Positions 6,361 to 13,074 of a stretch of DNA of 13,074 nt are shown piece by piece. Both the position numbers and the translations under genes were made by a program. Below the pieces are notes generated by a model. The model was given only the letters and a program-made list of their open reading frames with translations, searched no databases and was not told where the DNA came from. The stretch is from NCBI GenBank assembly GCA_964367095.1, contig CAYIXE010000025.1:1-13074 (forward strand). Direction: 5' to 3'. Position 1 is the first letter of the stretch. The number at the start of each line of letters is the position of its first letter. Source of the DNA: UBA927 sp964367095 (GTDB lineage Bacteria; Patescibacteriota; Microgenomatia; UBA10105; UBA927).

Positions 6361-6389
6361 TTGGAAACTAGTGTAGCATATTATATGAT
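6361..6389 (+). promoter_or_regulatory. Sigma70-type promoter of the plus-strand membrane operon
   Basis: TTGGAA at 6361-6366, 17-nt spacer, TATGAT at 6384-6389, then 6 nt to ATG 6396. The start of transcription should fall on or next to the ATG. It overlaps the minus-strand promoter in a 35-bp divergent gap; ATGATCAT at 6385-6392 is an 8-bp palindrome over the -10 that could be a protein site. Confidence 0.6.
6370..6385 (-). promoter_or_regulatory. Divergent promoter of the GT39-like gene
   Basis: Two candidate -10 boxes on the minus strand: perfect TATAAT at 6385-6380, 19 nt before ATG 6360; and extended TGC-TACACT at 6378-6370, 9 nt before it. No clear -35 is seen at 16-18 nt for either. 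The TATAAT shares bases with the plus-strand -10, so the two promoters cannot easily be used at once. Confidence 0.45.
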
Positions 6390-6395
6390 CATCAA

Positions 6396-7979
6396 ATGAC
6401 CACAATACTCATTGGCGTCTTTGCGTTACTGATAACACTCTTAAACTCAATAGGCTTCTTTGTTGGGACTTTCAACCGTCCAGAAGGCACAATATACTTG
6501 GGCACCATCCACTACTTTGAGGATTATTTTCTCTACGTTAATCATTTTTTTCAAGGAGCGCATGGGGCATATTTTACTGTAAATCGTTATACAAGCGAAA
6601 CGACTCCTGTAAGTATTCTCTACTGGACCGACGTTTTAATGGGTAAGCTCGGCGGACTCATCGGATTATCCCCCATAACAAGCTATCATGTGTCTCTTGT
6701 TATTGTGACCTTAACCACTATTGTTGCGATGTATTTTCTTTTAAACACCTTGTTTCCCAAAAATAAATATCACGCACTCTTAGGATTTATTATTGCCGTA
6801 TTATCGACGTCGTTTTTAAATCATATTGTCGTAAACGGAAATCCCATGTGGTATCCATTCCAACTCTGGAAGACACCGCACTTTGCATTTGATCGTTTCG
6901 GCGGTGTTCCCCACCAAACGCTCCAATCTCTTCTCTTTTTTATTCTTACCATGCTCTGTTTTTCAAAAGGTATATTTTCACGTCGCATATCACTTCTTCT
7001 TATTTCAATCACTGCATTCTCATTAACATCAATAAATCCTATTCAAGCTATTATCTTTCTTGCAGCGTTTTTGGCAACGCAAGGGATTCTCCATCTTCAA
7101 AAAAAACCAATACCTATTTCCAAGCTCCTTATTCTTTTCCTTTCAATCGTAAGCACTTTTATCTATATATATTACCTCTCAACCACTCTGCCCCACTCCC
7201 AGGCAAGAGCCTGGGATGGACTTCAGCACACAACAACGACACTTCCATTTCTTCTTTTGTCATTAGGACCCATAAGCATCTTTCTTCTTTTTGGGATTCT
7301 CCCGTCTTTTCTCTCCGGCAATGCACTCTTTATTTTTGCTGTCATTCTTATCTTAGGAACGTACGGCATGTTTCTTACAAGTATTCCTCAAATAATCGGC
7401 ATATCAAACGTGCGCATCATATTTCCAGCCCTTTATCCATTTATGGCCGCTATTGCGGTAAATGGTATTCTTACAATTTCAAAAAAACTTGCTAAAATTG
7501 TTCCTACCATTGTCGCTATTAATACAATGATGGTTCTTTTTGTTCTTTTTAGCCTGCCGACACTCTTTTGGGAAATACAGCAAAAAATCCAAAGCCAGAA
7601 AGACTCATCAGACCAAACTCTCTATCTGTCTTTACCAATCTATGACATGTTTTCATCACTTAAAACAATCGGACAATCAAACGATGTGGTACTGGCAAAC
7701 CCAAATACCCACATGGATACGCTTCTGCCAGCGCTTTCCGGTCATACCGCGTACTCAGGACACATGCTTCTTACCATTCGTTCAGAAGAAAAAAAGCTTT
7801 TTGCACAACAATTTTTTGCATTAAACAAACCAGACGCTATCAGTTGGTTGAAGGAAAACAACATTCGCTACATTCTTTTTACCCCGCTTGATGGAGACAT
7901 AAATCTTTTCATAAAAACTTATCCGTTCTTAAAAATCTATACATCGTTTGGAGAAACTTCTGCAATTTTTGCCCTATGA
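6396..7979 (+). CDS. GT-C-like polytopic membrane protein, paralogue A
   Basis: 527 residues with about ten hydrophobic helices and a C-terminal extracytoplasmic domain (about 410-527). After helix 1 it carries FEDYFLYVNHFFQGAHG (41-57), with Asp43 placed like the catalytic acid of GT-C enzymes. Then come YTSETTPVSILYW (65-77) and FDRFGGVPHQTLQSLL (165-180). The C-terminal part has ALSGHTAYSGHMLLT and NNIRYILFTP, a pattern shared with many uncharacterised bacterial GT-C-like proteins. The next gene has all three motif blocks and is its paralogue. The ATG lies 6 nt after a -10 box; the stop overlaps the next start as ATGA. Probable envelope glycosyltransferase, not proven; no specific family name is assigned. 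Confidence 0.8.
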   Translation: MTTILIGVFALLITLLNSIGFFVGTFNRPEGTIYLGTIHYFEDYFLYVNHFFQGAHGAYFTVNRYTSETTPVSILYWTDVLMGKLGGLIGLSPITSYHVSLVIVTLTTIVAMYFLLNTLFPKNKYHALLGFIIAVLSTSFLNHIVVNGNPMWYPFQLWKTPHFAFDRFGGVPHQTLQSLLFFILTMLCFSKGIFSRRISLLLISITAFSLTSINPIQAIIFLAAFLATQGILHLQKKPIPISKLLILFLSIVSTFIYIYYLSTTLPHSQARAWDGLQHTTTTLPFLLLSLGPISIFLLFGILPSFLSGNALFIFAVILILGTYGMFLTSIPQIIGISNVRIIFPALYPFMAAIAVNGILTISKKLAKIVPTIVAINTMMVLFVLFSLPTLFWEIQQKIQSQKDSSDQTLYLSLPIYDMFSSLKTIGQSNDVVLANPNTHMDTLLPALSGHTAYSGHMLLTIRSEEKKLFAQQFFALNKPDAISWLKENNIRYILFTPLDGDINLFIKTYPFLKIYTSFGETSAIFAL

Positions 7980-9616
7980 AACAAAAATCACGAAACATAT
8001 GGGAGGCAATTATTGTTTCTCTAACAATTGGTGTCTTTACCATGGCCAATTCGCTCCAAATGATACTTGAGTGGCGAAAAAATACGCCTGATCAGGTCTT
8101 TCACGCGATAGCACATTCATACCCCGATTATTTTCTCTACCTTTCTCATGTGGCCCAAGGAGCCGCTGGCAAGCTCTTTTTTACCGATCATCAATTTACC
8201 AATGAAACACTTGCCCCGACAAGCATTTATTGGTTTTATTCCCTGTTGGGGTTCGTCGCAAATATCTTTGGCATCTCACCTGTATGGATATACAATCTAT
8301 CGTTGCTCTTTTTAAGTGCAATGGTCATGCTTCTTTGGTATCTATTTTGCCGATTACTCTACCCCACAAACCGCATGTATCGACTATTTACGTTTCTTGT
8401 TATTGTAAGTGCTTCGCCATTTATCAATATAGAAAAGTTGTTAACAGTCGGGGTCGTAGAGTTTCCGCAATATCTTTGGTTTTCTTCCGCTCCGGCGTTT
8501 AACCGCTTAGGCGGTGTCCCCCACCAAATACTGCAGACTATTTTACTACTTATGGTACTTTTCGAATTTTCAAAAAAAAACAAATCTCTTTTGATCCTTA
8601 TGGCATTAAGTTTTCTTGCAACCTATGCGCACCCTCTGCAAATGGCGCTTCTTCTTGTCTCTGCAGGATCTTTTGAAATGCTCACCATGTGGAAAGATAA
8701 AATTATTGATATCAAACGGCTTATCCCTGTTTTGGTATGCGGACTTGTCAGTCTAGCGGTAAGTATGTTAATCAATCATGAATTTACCACCCCTATTTAT
8801 ACTGTCGCAAAACAATGGGAAATGCTTCAATACAGCCCAACTGGCTTGTTCTTCTGGGTAAGCGTGATAGGTCCCTCCATAATTTTAATTCCTTTTGGTA
8901 TATGGCCTTTTATCAAAAAATCAGATCCACTCAATACGATATATCTTATATACGCAACACTTTGTTTTGCTCTCTATAATTCACCTATCCCAAAAATAAT
9001 GGGGATTGTTCCACAACGATTCCTCCACCCGGCTTCCTACGCGCTATTGCCAATCATTGCTGTTTCAGGATTTTTTGCGATAAATCATGCGCTTTCAAAA
9101 ATGGGTAAAAGCCAAAAAATATTTCGATTTCTCTCAGCTGGTTTTTTCATACTCGCAACAATTTTTTACTTAGTATTCACCATACCCGCAGACATTGCAC
9201 AAATAACACTTAGAATAAACGATCCAAATCTTGCCTTTGCAGCATTATTAAATCACACGCCGATTGGCGTTATAAAAGGCCTTCAGACCATCAAAACGAT
9301 GAAGCCAAATACGAAACTGAACGTAATTATTCCGGAAGAAAACCTTGGCATTGATCTTCTTATTCCTCTGTATACTGGTTATAAAAGTTTCTTAGGACAA
9401 TCGATCCACACCTTGTATCCTGAAGTGAAAAATAACTTACGAAAACAATTCTTTTCTGAAACGATGACTGAAAAAGAAGCACTGCAGTTTCTCACGAATC
9501 ATTCCATAGGCGTAATAATTACGGCTCCCAATTCCCCTCTCTCAAAACACTATTCATTTCTCACAAAAACATTCTCAAATAATTCACTGACAATTTACAC
9601 AGTATCCAATCAATAA
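7976..9616 (+). CDS. GT-C-like polytopic membrane protein, paralogue B
   Basis: 546 residues, multi-helix, start overlapping the previous stop (ATGA). The same motif order as its neighbour: YPDYFLYLSHVAQGAAG (49-65, Asp51), FTNETLAPTSIYW (74-86) and FNRLGGVPHQILQTILL (175-191). The C-terminal extracytoplasmic domain includes LYTGYKSFLGQSIHTLYPE and ends in TIYTVSNQ. Overall identity to its neighbour is limited outside the motif blocks, so the duplication is old or the copies diverged for different substrates. It begins with a basic MKQKSRN, fitting a cytoplasmic N-terminus. No Shine-Dalgarno; expression is probably by coupling. Likely a glycosyltransferase using a lipid-linked sugar, by analogy only. 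Confidence 0.8.
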   Translation: MKQKSRNIWEAIIVSLTIGVFTMANSLQMILEWRKNTPDQVFHAIAHSYPDYFLYLSHVAQGAAGKLFFTDHQFTNETLAPTSIYWFYSLLGFVANIFGISPVWIYNLSLLFLSAMVMLLWYLFCRLLYPTNRMYRLFTFLVIVSASPFINIEKLLTVGVVEFPQYLWFSSAPAFNRLGGVPHQILQTILLLMVLFEFSKKNKSLLILMALSFLATYAHPLQMALLLVSAGSFEMLTMWKDKIIDIKRLIPVLVCGLVSLAVSMLINHEFTTPIYTVAKQWEMLQYSPTGLFFWVSVIGPSIILIPFGIWPFIKKSDPLNTIYLIYATLCFALYNSPIPKIMGIVPQRFLHPASYALLPIIAVSGFFAINHALSKMGKSQKIFRFLSAGFFILATIFYLVFTIPADIAQITLRINDPNLAFAALLNHTPIGVIKGLQTIKTMKPNTKLNVIIPEENLGIDLLIPLYTGYKSFLGQSIHTLYPEVKNNLRKQFFSETMTEKEALQFLTNHSIGVIITAPNSPLSKHYSFLTKTFSNNSLTIYTVSNQ

Positions 9617-9620
9617 ACAC

Positions 9621-11348
9621 ATGAAAATAATATCGCGCTGGATCCAAAATAATACGGCATTAAGTCTTCTGATTATTCTTATAAGTGTTCATCTTTTGAT
9701 CATAAATGACTACGGTTTTACGTGGGATTTTCACTTTCACTTCTTTGGAGGCGGAAAGCTCTTAGGTCTCTCATGGCAAGAGCTAGAGCCAAGAATATTG
9801 CCCTACGTCGAACCAGATCCGAGAAATGCGTGGAGTTTGCCGTATGGCCCACTTATGTCTATTCCACCGGTCGCCTCATATCTTCTTCTTTATAAATACT
9901 GGCAATTTCTTCCACAAGACAGCGCCTACCATCTCCCCATCATCCTTTGGGGAATCGGGGGAATACTCGCGTTGTATGGATTTTTAAAAGAAGCGATAAA
10001 CAAGCGGGTCGCTCTCTTTGCTGCATTCTTTTTGGCGATTATGCCCCGGTTTTTTGCGGATATGCACAATAATATGAAGGATATACCGTCAGCCGCCATC
10101 TTTGCAGTCAACATGTGGCTATTGTGGCGACTGGTCAAACACAAACGACTCTCTGACCTCCTTTTGGCAGTAGTAGGGTTTGCAGCGGCATTCAATGTCA
10201 AAATTAATAGTATTTTTATCCCAGTGATTTTTGCTGTATGGCTCATTCTTATCGCCATGAGCGCGGAGAGGAGAAAATTTTTTGCCGCTCGCTTCTCGAG
10301 CTTAATAAAAGGGCTACTTAAACAAAAAGACTTGCGAGCAGCGGAGCAAAAAAAATTTGCTCCGATCTCAGCGCGTAAACATATCTTTGTATTCGCTTAT
10401 TTTCTCTTGGCACCTATTGCAGCATTTTTGCTATGGTGGTTTTTTTGGCCAAATCCTATCGCACAACTTGACCACGCATACCGCACATTTGCTATTGGAA
10501 CAAATAATATAGAAGTCTTACTCAATGGCAACTGGTACTGCTCCGGTGGAAACGTCCCTTGGTATTACCCATTTTGGTATCTCACTATTACAACTCCGCT
10601 GCCTCTTTTACTTTTTTTCCTAATTGGACTTATTAGTCTTATAAGACATAGAAGACCTATTGGAATTCTTCTCCTCCTCTGGTTTTTCCTGCCCCTCTCA
10701 CGCTATTTATTGCCAAATATCGGCGTCATCGACGGCATACGACATTTTGAAGAAGTCCTCTTCCCCCTCGCCGCCCTCGCCGCCATTGGCTTAGATTTTA
10801 TGATAAGACAAATAAGTCTTATACGACTCATAAGACCTATGAGTCTTATTCTCATTCTCTTTACTGTTTTCTCTTTACTATTCACTCTCTACTCCTATCA
10901 CCCATTTCAGATCACCTACTTTAATGAGCTTGTCGGTGGGATCAAAGGGGCGTTTGGAAAATATGATCTCGATTATTGGGGAGGATCACAAAAACAGGCC
11001 GTCATTTGGGTAAATGAGAATGCCCCGCAAAATAGTAAAGTGCACATCGTCATGTCCGCTGATGTTGCCGGCAGATACTTGCGACCCGATTTACTGATAA
11101 ATCTTAATAAATACAATTATGACGAATCAGATTTCGTCATATTTCTTAACCGTCAATCATTCTTCTACCGCTTTTACTACGCATACGAATACCTCCTGCA
11201 TCATAGCCCAAGCTTTACCGTATCGGTCAAAAATACTCCCTTAGTCTGGGTATTTGACAATCGCACAGATAATAAAACTTCCCGCCAAACGCCATGGTGG
11301 AAAGGCGAAGATCCCTGTATTATTAACTATTGGAAAGCGACGAAATGA
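9621..11348 (+). CDS. GT39-like (PMT/ArnT-type) polytopic glycosyltransferase
   Basis: 575 residues. The first loop has DYGFTWDFHFHFFGG (30-44), with Asp36 in the catalytic position of PMT-like enzymes, although the usual 'WDE' Glu is Phe here. The second signature, PRFFADMHNNMKDIPSAA (142-159), matches the 'PR.F.....N.KD' motif of GT39-like proteins. The C-terminal region (about 433-470) has YFNELVGGIKGAFGKYDLD then YWGGSQKQA, also typical of this group. It starts 4 nt after the previous stop; its TGA overlaps the next ATG. Odd: residues 213-252 are a charged cytoplasmic insertion encoded by a palindromic element, and two 9-nt repeat arrays lie further on. It is intact despite three insert-like tracts. 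Confidence 0.85.
   Translation: MKIISRWIQNNTALSLLIILISVHLLIINDYGFTWDFHFHFFGGGKLLGLSWQELEPRILPYVEPDPRNAWSLPYGPLMSIPPVASYLLLYKYWQFLPQDSAYHLPIILWGIGGILALYGFLKEAINKRVALFAAFFLAIMPRFFADMHNNMKDIPSAAIFAVNMWLLWRLVKHKRLSDLLLAVVGFAAAFNVKINSIFIPVIFAVWLILIAMSAERRKFFAARFSSLIKGLLKQKDLRAAEQKKFAPISARKHIFVFAYFLLAPIAAFLLWWFFWPNPIAQLDHAYRTFAIGTNNIEVLLNGNWYCSGGNVPWYYPFWYLTITTPLPLLLFFLIGLISLIRHRRPIGILLLLWFFLPLSRYLLPNIGVIDGIRHFEEVLFPLAALAAIGLDFMIRQISLIRLIRPMSLILILFTVFSLLFTLYSYHPFQITYFNELVGGIKGAFGKYDLDYWGGSQKQAVIWVNENAPQNSKVHIVMSADVAGRYLRPDLLINLNKYNYDESDFVIFLNRQSFFYRFYYAYEYLLHHSPSFTVSVKNTPLVWVFDNRTDNKTSRQTPWWKGEDPCIINYWKATK
10259..10376 (+). repeat. In-frame palindromic element inside GT39-like gene
   Basis: Two arms that are imperfect inverted repeats of each other. 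Left arm 10259-10300 starts GAGCGCGGAGAGGAG and continues with an A4T6 run; right arm 10333-10376 reads in reverse complement as GCGCTGAGATCGGAG and continues with an A3T8 run. The right arm also folds alone: CGGAGCAAA (10342-10350), loop AAAAA, TTTGCTCCG (10356-10364), a perfect 9-bp stem. Encoded halves are alike (SAERRKFFAARF and RAAEQKKFAPIS). It adds about 40 residues in a cytoplasmic loop between two helices. Confidence 0.65.
10626..10661 (+). repeat. 9-nt tandem repeat array, 4 units, in-frame in GT39-like gene
   Basis: GGACTTATT, AGTCTTATA, AGACATAGA, AGACCTATT, contiguous and codon-phased (GLI-SLI-RHR-RPI), possibly followed by a decayed fifth unit. Contains the 12-bp perfect palindrome GTCTTATAAGAC at 10636-10647. 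Confidence 0.75.
10806..10850 (+). repeat. 9-nt tandem repeat array, 5 units, in-frame in GT39-like gene
   Basis: AGACAAATA, AGTCTTATA, CGACTCATA, AGACCTATG, AGTCTTATT, contiguous and codon-phased, encoding RQI-SLI-RLI-RPM-SLI just before a membrane helix. Second array in the same gene, 144 nt after the first. Confidence 0.78.
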
Positions 11349-13027
11349 AATACTCAAAAGCATTTCCTATTTTATTTTATACTCTTATCATTCTCTCGCC
11401 ACTTCTTCTACCGTTGTTTGCCCCCGGAACGTTACACCAGTTCGACATGATCCTCCATTTGGAACGGATTGTTGCATTTTATCGGTCGCTTGGAGACTAC
11501 AGCATCCCTCCGACATGGTCTACATACTTATCCTACGGTTTTGGCTCCCCGGTACTCATCTACAACTGGTCATTCCCGTATTACATCGCCTCAATGTTTC
11601 TTTCACTCGGTAGTACGCTTGTGAATGCGTATAAATGGATAACCGCGATTACATATATCCTTGCATTTCTATGGATGTTTGTATGGATCGCCTCATTGAC
11701 CAAGTCCAAAGTTTCAGGACTTGTTGCAGCTGCTTGGTATGTTTGGGCACCGTACCGATTCAATATCCACCAGCTTCGTGGAGCAATCGGCGAAGAATTT
11801 GCAACGTCGTTTTGGCCAGGCGTATTCTGGGCTACTACAGTGATTTTTCAAAAACGGTATAGACTTGGCTTTTTTGTCGGCACATTATTGTGGTCCGTCA
11901 TGTTGTGGTCCCATCCCCCTATGTTTGCAATGATTCTGCCGCTCTGGATACTATACATCTACATACAATTTCTCCAGACTCGCAATGCACGAGCGATACT
12001 CGTATCATTAGGTTCGTTATTGTTTGGCATGGGTGCCGTCGCCTACTCATGGATCCCGATCATTTTTGAGCGTGAACTCTTAAGCTACGGCGTACACGAA
12101 GCTATTTATCCGGACAACTTTGTACGGTGGAACCAGCTTCTTTCCCAACCGGATATCTATGAATTTAACCTTCAATTCGGGCCTACTCGATATCTGGTAT
12201 TTTATTCCATCGGGTGGGCGCTGATTGCCGCAGGAACTCTCACCACATTCTATCTGGCTACAATTTACAGGAAATGGAATGCCATAAACGTGTACCAATT
12301 ATTGTTTGTCGGGATGGGAATATTGGCAGTATTTCTCTTGCGTCCTTCATCTTCATACCTCTGGGCATATCTGCCACTCCTAGCTCCTACCATGGTCTTT
12401 CCGCAACGATTTCTGGGGCTCGTGATGTTTTGCGGCAGTGTCTTAGGTGGACTCTATATATCCCGCTTCCATAAACGTCACACATGGATAGCCGCCATCT
12501 TGGCTATCGCATGTATCATGCTTCTTGATTATCCGTATCTTACGCTGAATAAAAACCGCGAACCGGATCTTTTTAAACTCAACCATCCTGTACTCACCAC
12601 GACAGACGTATGGGGAGAATTTAGCCCAAAATGGATTCCATCTGATTTCCAAAAGAATGGCTCTCTCTACGGAAAACAGCCCATGCTTACGATCACTCCC
12701 GCGCAATCAAACACATCGGTTTGCACCCAAACGTCTATATCAGTTACCTGCAGTGTAGAGACAACTGGCGGGACAACCATTCGGATACGCCAATTTTATT
12801 TCCCTGGGTGGAACGCATACGCAGATGGAAAAGAAATACCCATTATCAAAAATCCTGACGGCACTATTGGACTGGTACTCACTCAACCCACACACACCAT
12901 ACGGATTATCTTTACTCACACGCCTTTACGCAAATTCTCAATCTTTTTGTCTATCATTTTTACGAGTTTGTTCCTATTGCTCGGAGGGAAAACTGTTTAT
13001 ACTCTTGTAAGAAGGAAAAAATCTTAG
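11345..13027 (+). CDS. Polytopic membrane protein, PTPS-related/YfhO-like family
   Basis: 560 residues from ATG at 11345, which overlaps the preceding TGA as ATGA; the TTG at 11330 in the same frame is not needed. About ten or more helices. The N-terminal third shows the pattern of the membrane family misleadingly named '6-pyruvoyl-tetrahydropterin synthase related': FDMILHLERI (33-42), PPTWSTYLSYGFGSP (55-69), FPYYIASM (77-84), APYRFNIHQLRGAIGEEFA (135-153). The C-terminus has a beta-type extracytoplasmic segment, FYFPGWNAYADGKEIP (about 482-497), as in YfhO/GT-C-type proteins, then a final helix and RRKKS. Asp34 in loop 1 is a GT-C-like candidate catalytic acid. It ends the operon and probably acts in surface glycan transfer; the reaction is unproven. 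Confidence 0.83.
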   Translation: MKYSKAFPILFYTLIILSPLLLPLFAPGTLHQFDMILHLERIVAFYRSLGDYSIPPTWSTYLSYGFGSPVLIYNWSFPYYIASMFLSLGSTLVNAYKWITAITYILAFLWMFVWIASLTKSKVSGLVAAAWYVWAPYRFNIHQLRGAIGEEFATSFWPGVFWATTVIFQKRYRLGFFVGTLLWSVMLWSHPPMFAMILPLWILYIYIQFLQTRNARAILVSLGSLLFGMGAVAYSWIPIIFERELLSYGVHEAIYPDNFVRWNQLLSQPDIYEFNLQFGPTRYLVFYSIGWALIAAGTLTTFYLATIYRKWNAINVYQLLFVGMGILAVFLLRPSSSYLWAYLPLLAPTMVFPQRFLGLVMFCGSVLGGLYISRFHKRHTWIAAILAIACIMLLDYPYLTLNKNREPDLFKLNHPVLTTTDVWGEFSPKWIPSDFQKNGSLYGKQPMLTITPAQSNTSVCTQTSISVTCSVETTGGTTIRIRQFYFPGWNAYADGKEIPIIKNPDGTIGLVLTQPTHTIRIIFTHTPLRKFSIFLSIIFTSLFLLLGGKTVYTLVRRKKS

Positions 13028-13074
13028 ACCCTGTTTTAGAAGTTAGCTTGAATTTTTGATACACTGGTAGGTAT
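13028..13074 (+). promoter_or_regulatory. Possible extended -10 promoter for a gene beyond the window
   Basis: After the last stop there is no hairpin terminator. TGA-TACACT at 13057-13065 is an extended -10 with the same hexamer (TACACT) seen before the gene at 1130. No clear -35 at 17 nt. The downstream gene is outside the window. Confidence 0.3.

Noticed and set aside
10342..10364. Rho-independent terminator (stem CGGAGCAAA with A/T run)
   Set aside because: It lies in the middle of an intact reading frame and has no U-tract after the stem; it is better explained as part of the palindromic element.
10626..10850. CRISPR array from the repeated 9-mers
   Set aside because: Units are too short, contiguous without spacers, degenerate and inside coding sequence.
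11345..13027. True 6-pyruvoyl-tetrahydropterin synthase function
   Set aside because: The family name is historical; the protein is a large polytopic membrane protein with no pterin synthase features.
1..13074. tRNA, rRNA, transposase or integrase
   Set aside because: No cloverleaf, rRNA-like sequence or DDE/recombinase motifs were seen on either strand.
1..13074. Alternative genetic code (UGA as Gly, as in some CPR lineages)
   Set aside because: Antitoxin and two membrane genes end at TGA exactly where the next gene begins, and no gene needs read-through.

Overview
The window looks like a piece of a bacterial chromosome from the Candidate Phyla Radiation (Patescibacteria; Parcubacteria- or Microgenomates-like). 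This placement is an inference. It rests on moderate to low GC, very tight gene packing, a type IV pilin-like protein with a Cys-rich tail, several large GT-C-like membrane proteins in a row, almost no Shine-Dalgarno sites, and short tandem repeats inside coding regions. TGA is used as a normal stop (three genes end with it), so the genetic code appears standard.

Left part (1-1880, all minus strand): three surface or envelope proteins. These are a secreted protein cut by the window edge, a single-pass anchored protein with an extracellular beta-type domain, and a type IV pilin-like protein with 14 cysteines and a Thr/Pro hinge. Middle-left (1935-6360, minus): a cell-envelope glycan block with a family 2 glycosyltransferase, a BrnT/CopG-type toxin-antitoxin pair, a hexapeptide-repeat acyltransferase, a dolichol-phosphate-mannose-synthase-like glycosyltransferase and a GT39/ArnT-like polytopic glycosyltransferase. 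Right part (6396-13027, plus): four large polytopic membrane proteins in one tight operon. Two are tandem paralogues of a GT-C-like family, one is GT39-like, and one is of the '6-pyruvoyl-tetrahydropterin synthase related'/YfhO-like type. The two halves diverge from a 35-bp shared promoter region.

A likely reading is that a DPM1-like enzyme makes lipid-phosphate sugars, GT-C enzymes transfer them outside the membrane, and the GT2 and acetyltransferase build or decorate the glycan, perhaps on the pilins and surface proteins encoded alongside. No acceptor or sugar can be named from sequence alone.

The most unusual content is not a gene. (1) A degenerate 9-nt repeat (about AGWCYTATA) forms short arrays at five separate places; four are in-frame and encode xLI/xPI tripeptides in membrane proteins, and the fifth makes the junction of two genes. 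(2) A palindromic element of about 118 bp lies in-frame inside a GT39-like gene, reminiscent of Rickettsia palindromic elements. (3) A heptanucleotide tandem repeat lies in-frame in the GT2 gene. (4) -10 boxes end only 6-8 nt before the ATG of several genes, suggesting leaderless mRNAs. (5) A toxin-antitoxin pair is translationally coupled to a glycosyltransferase.
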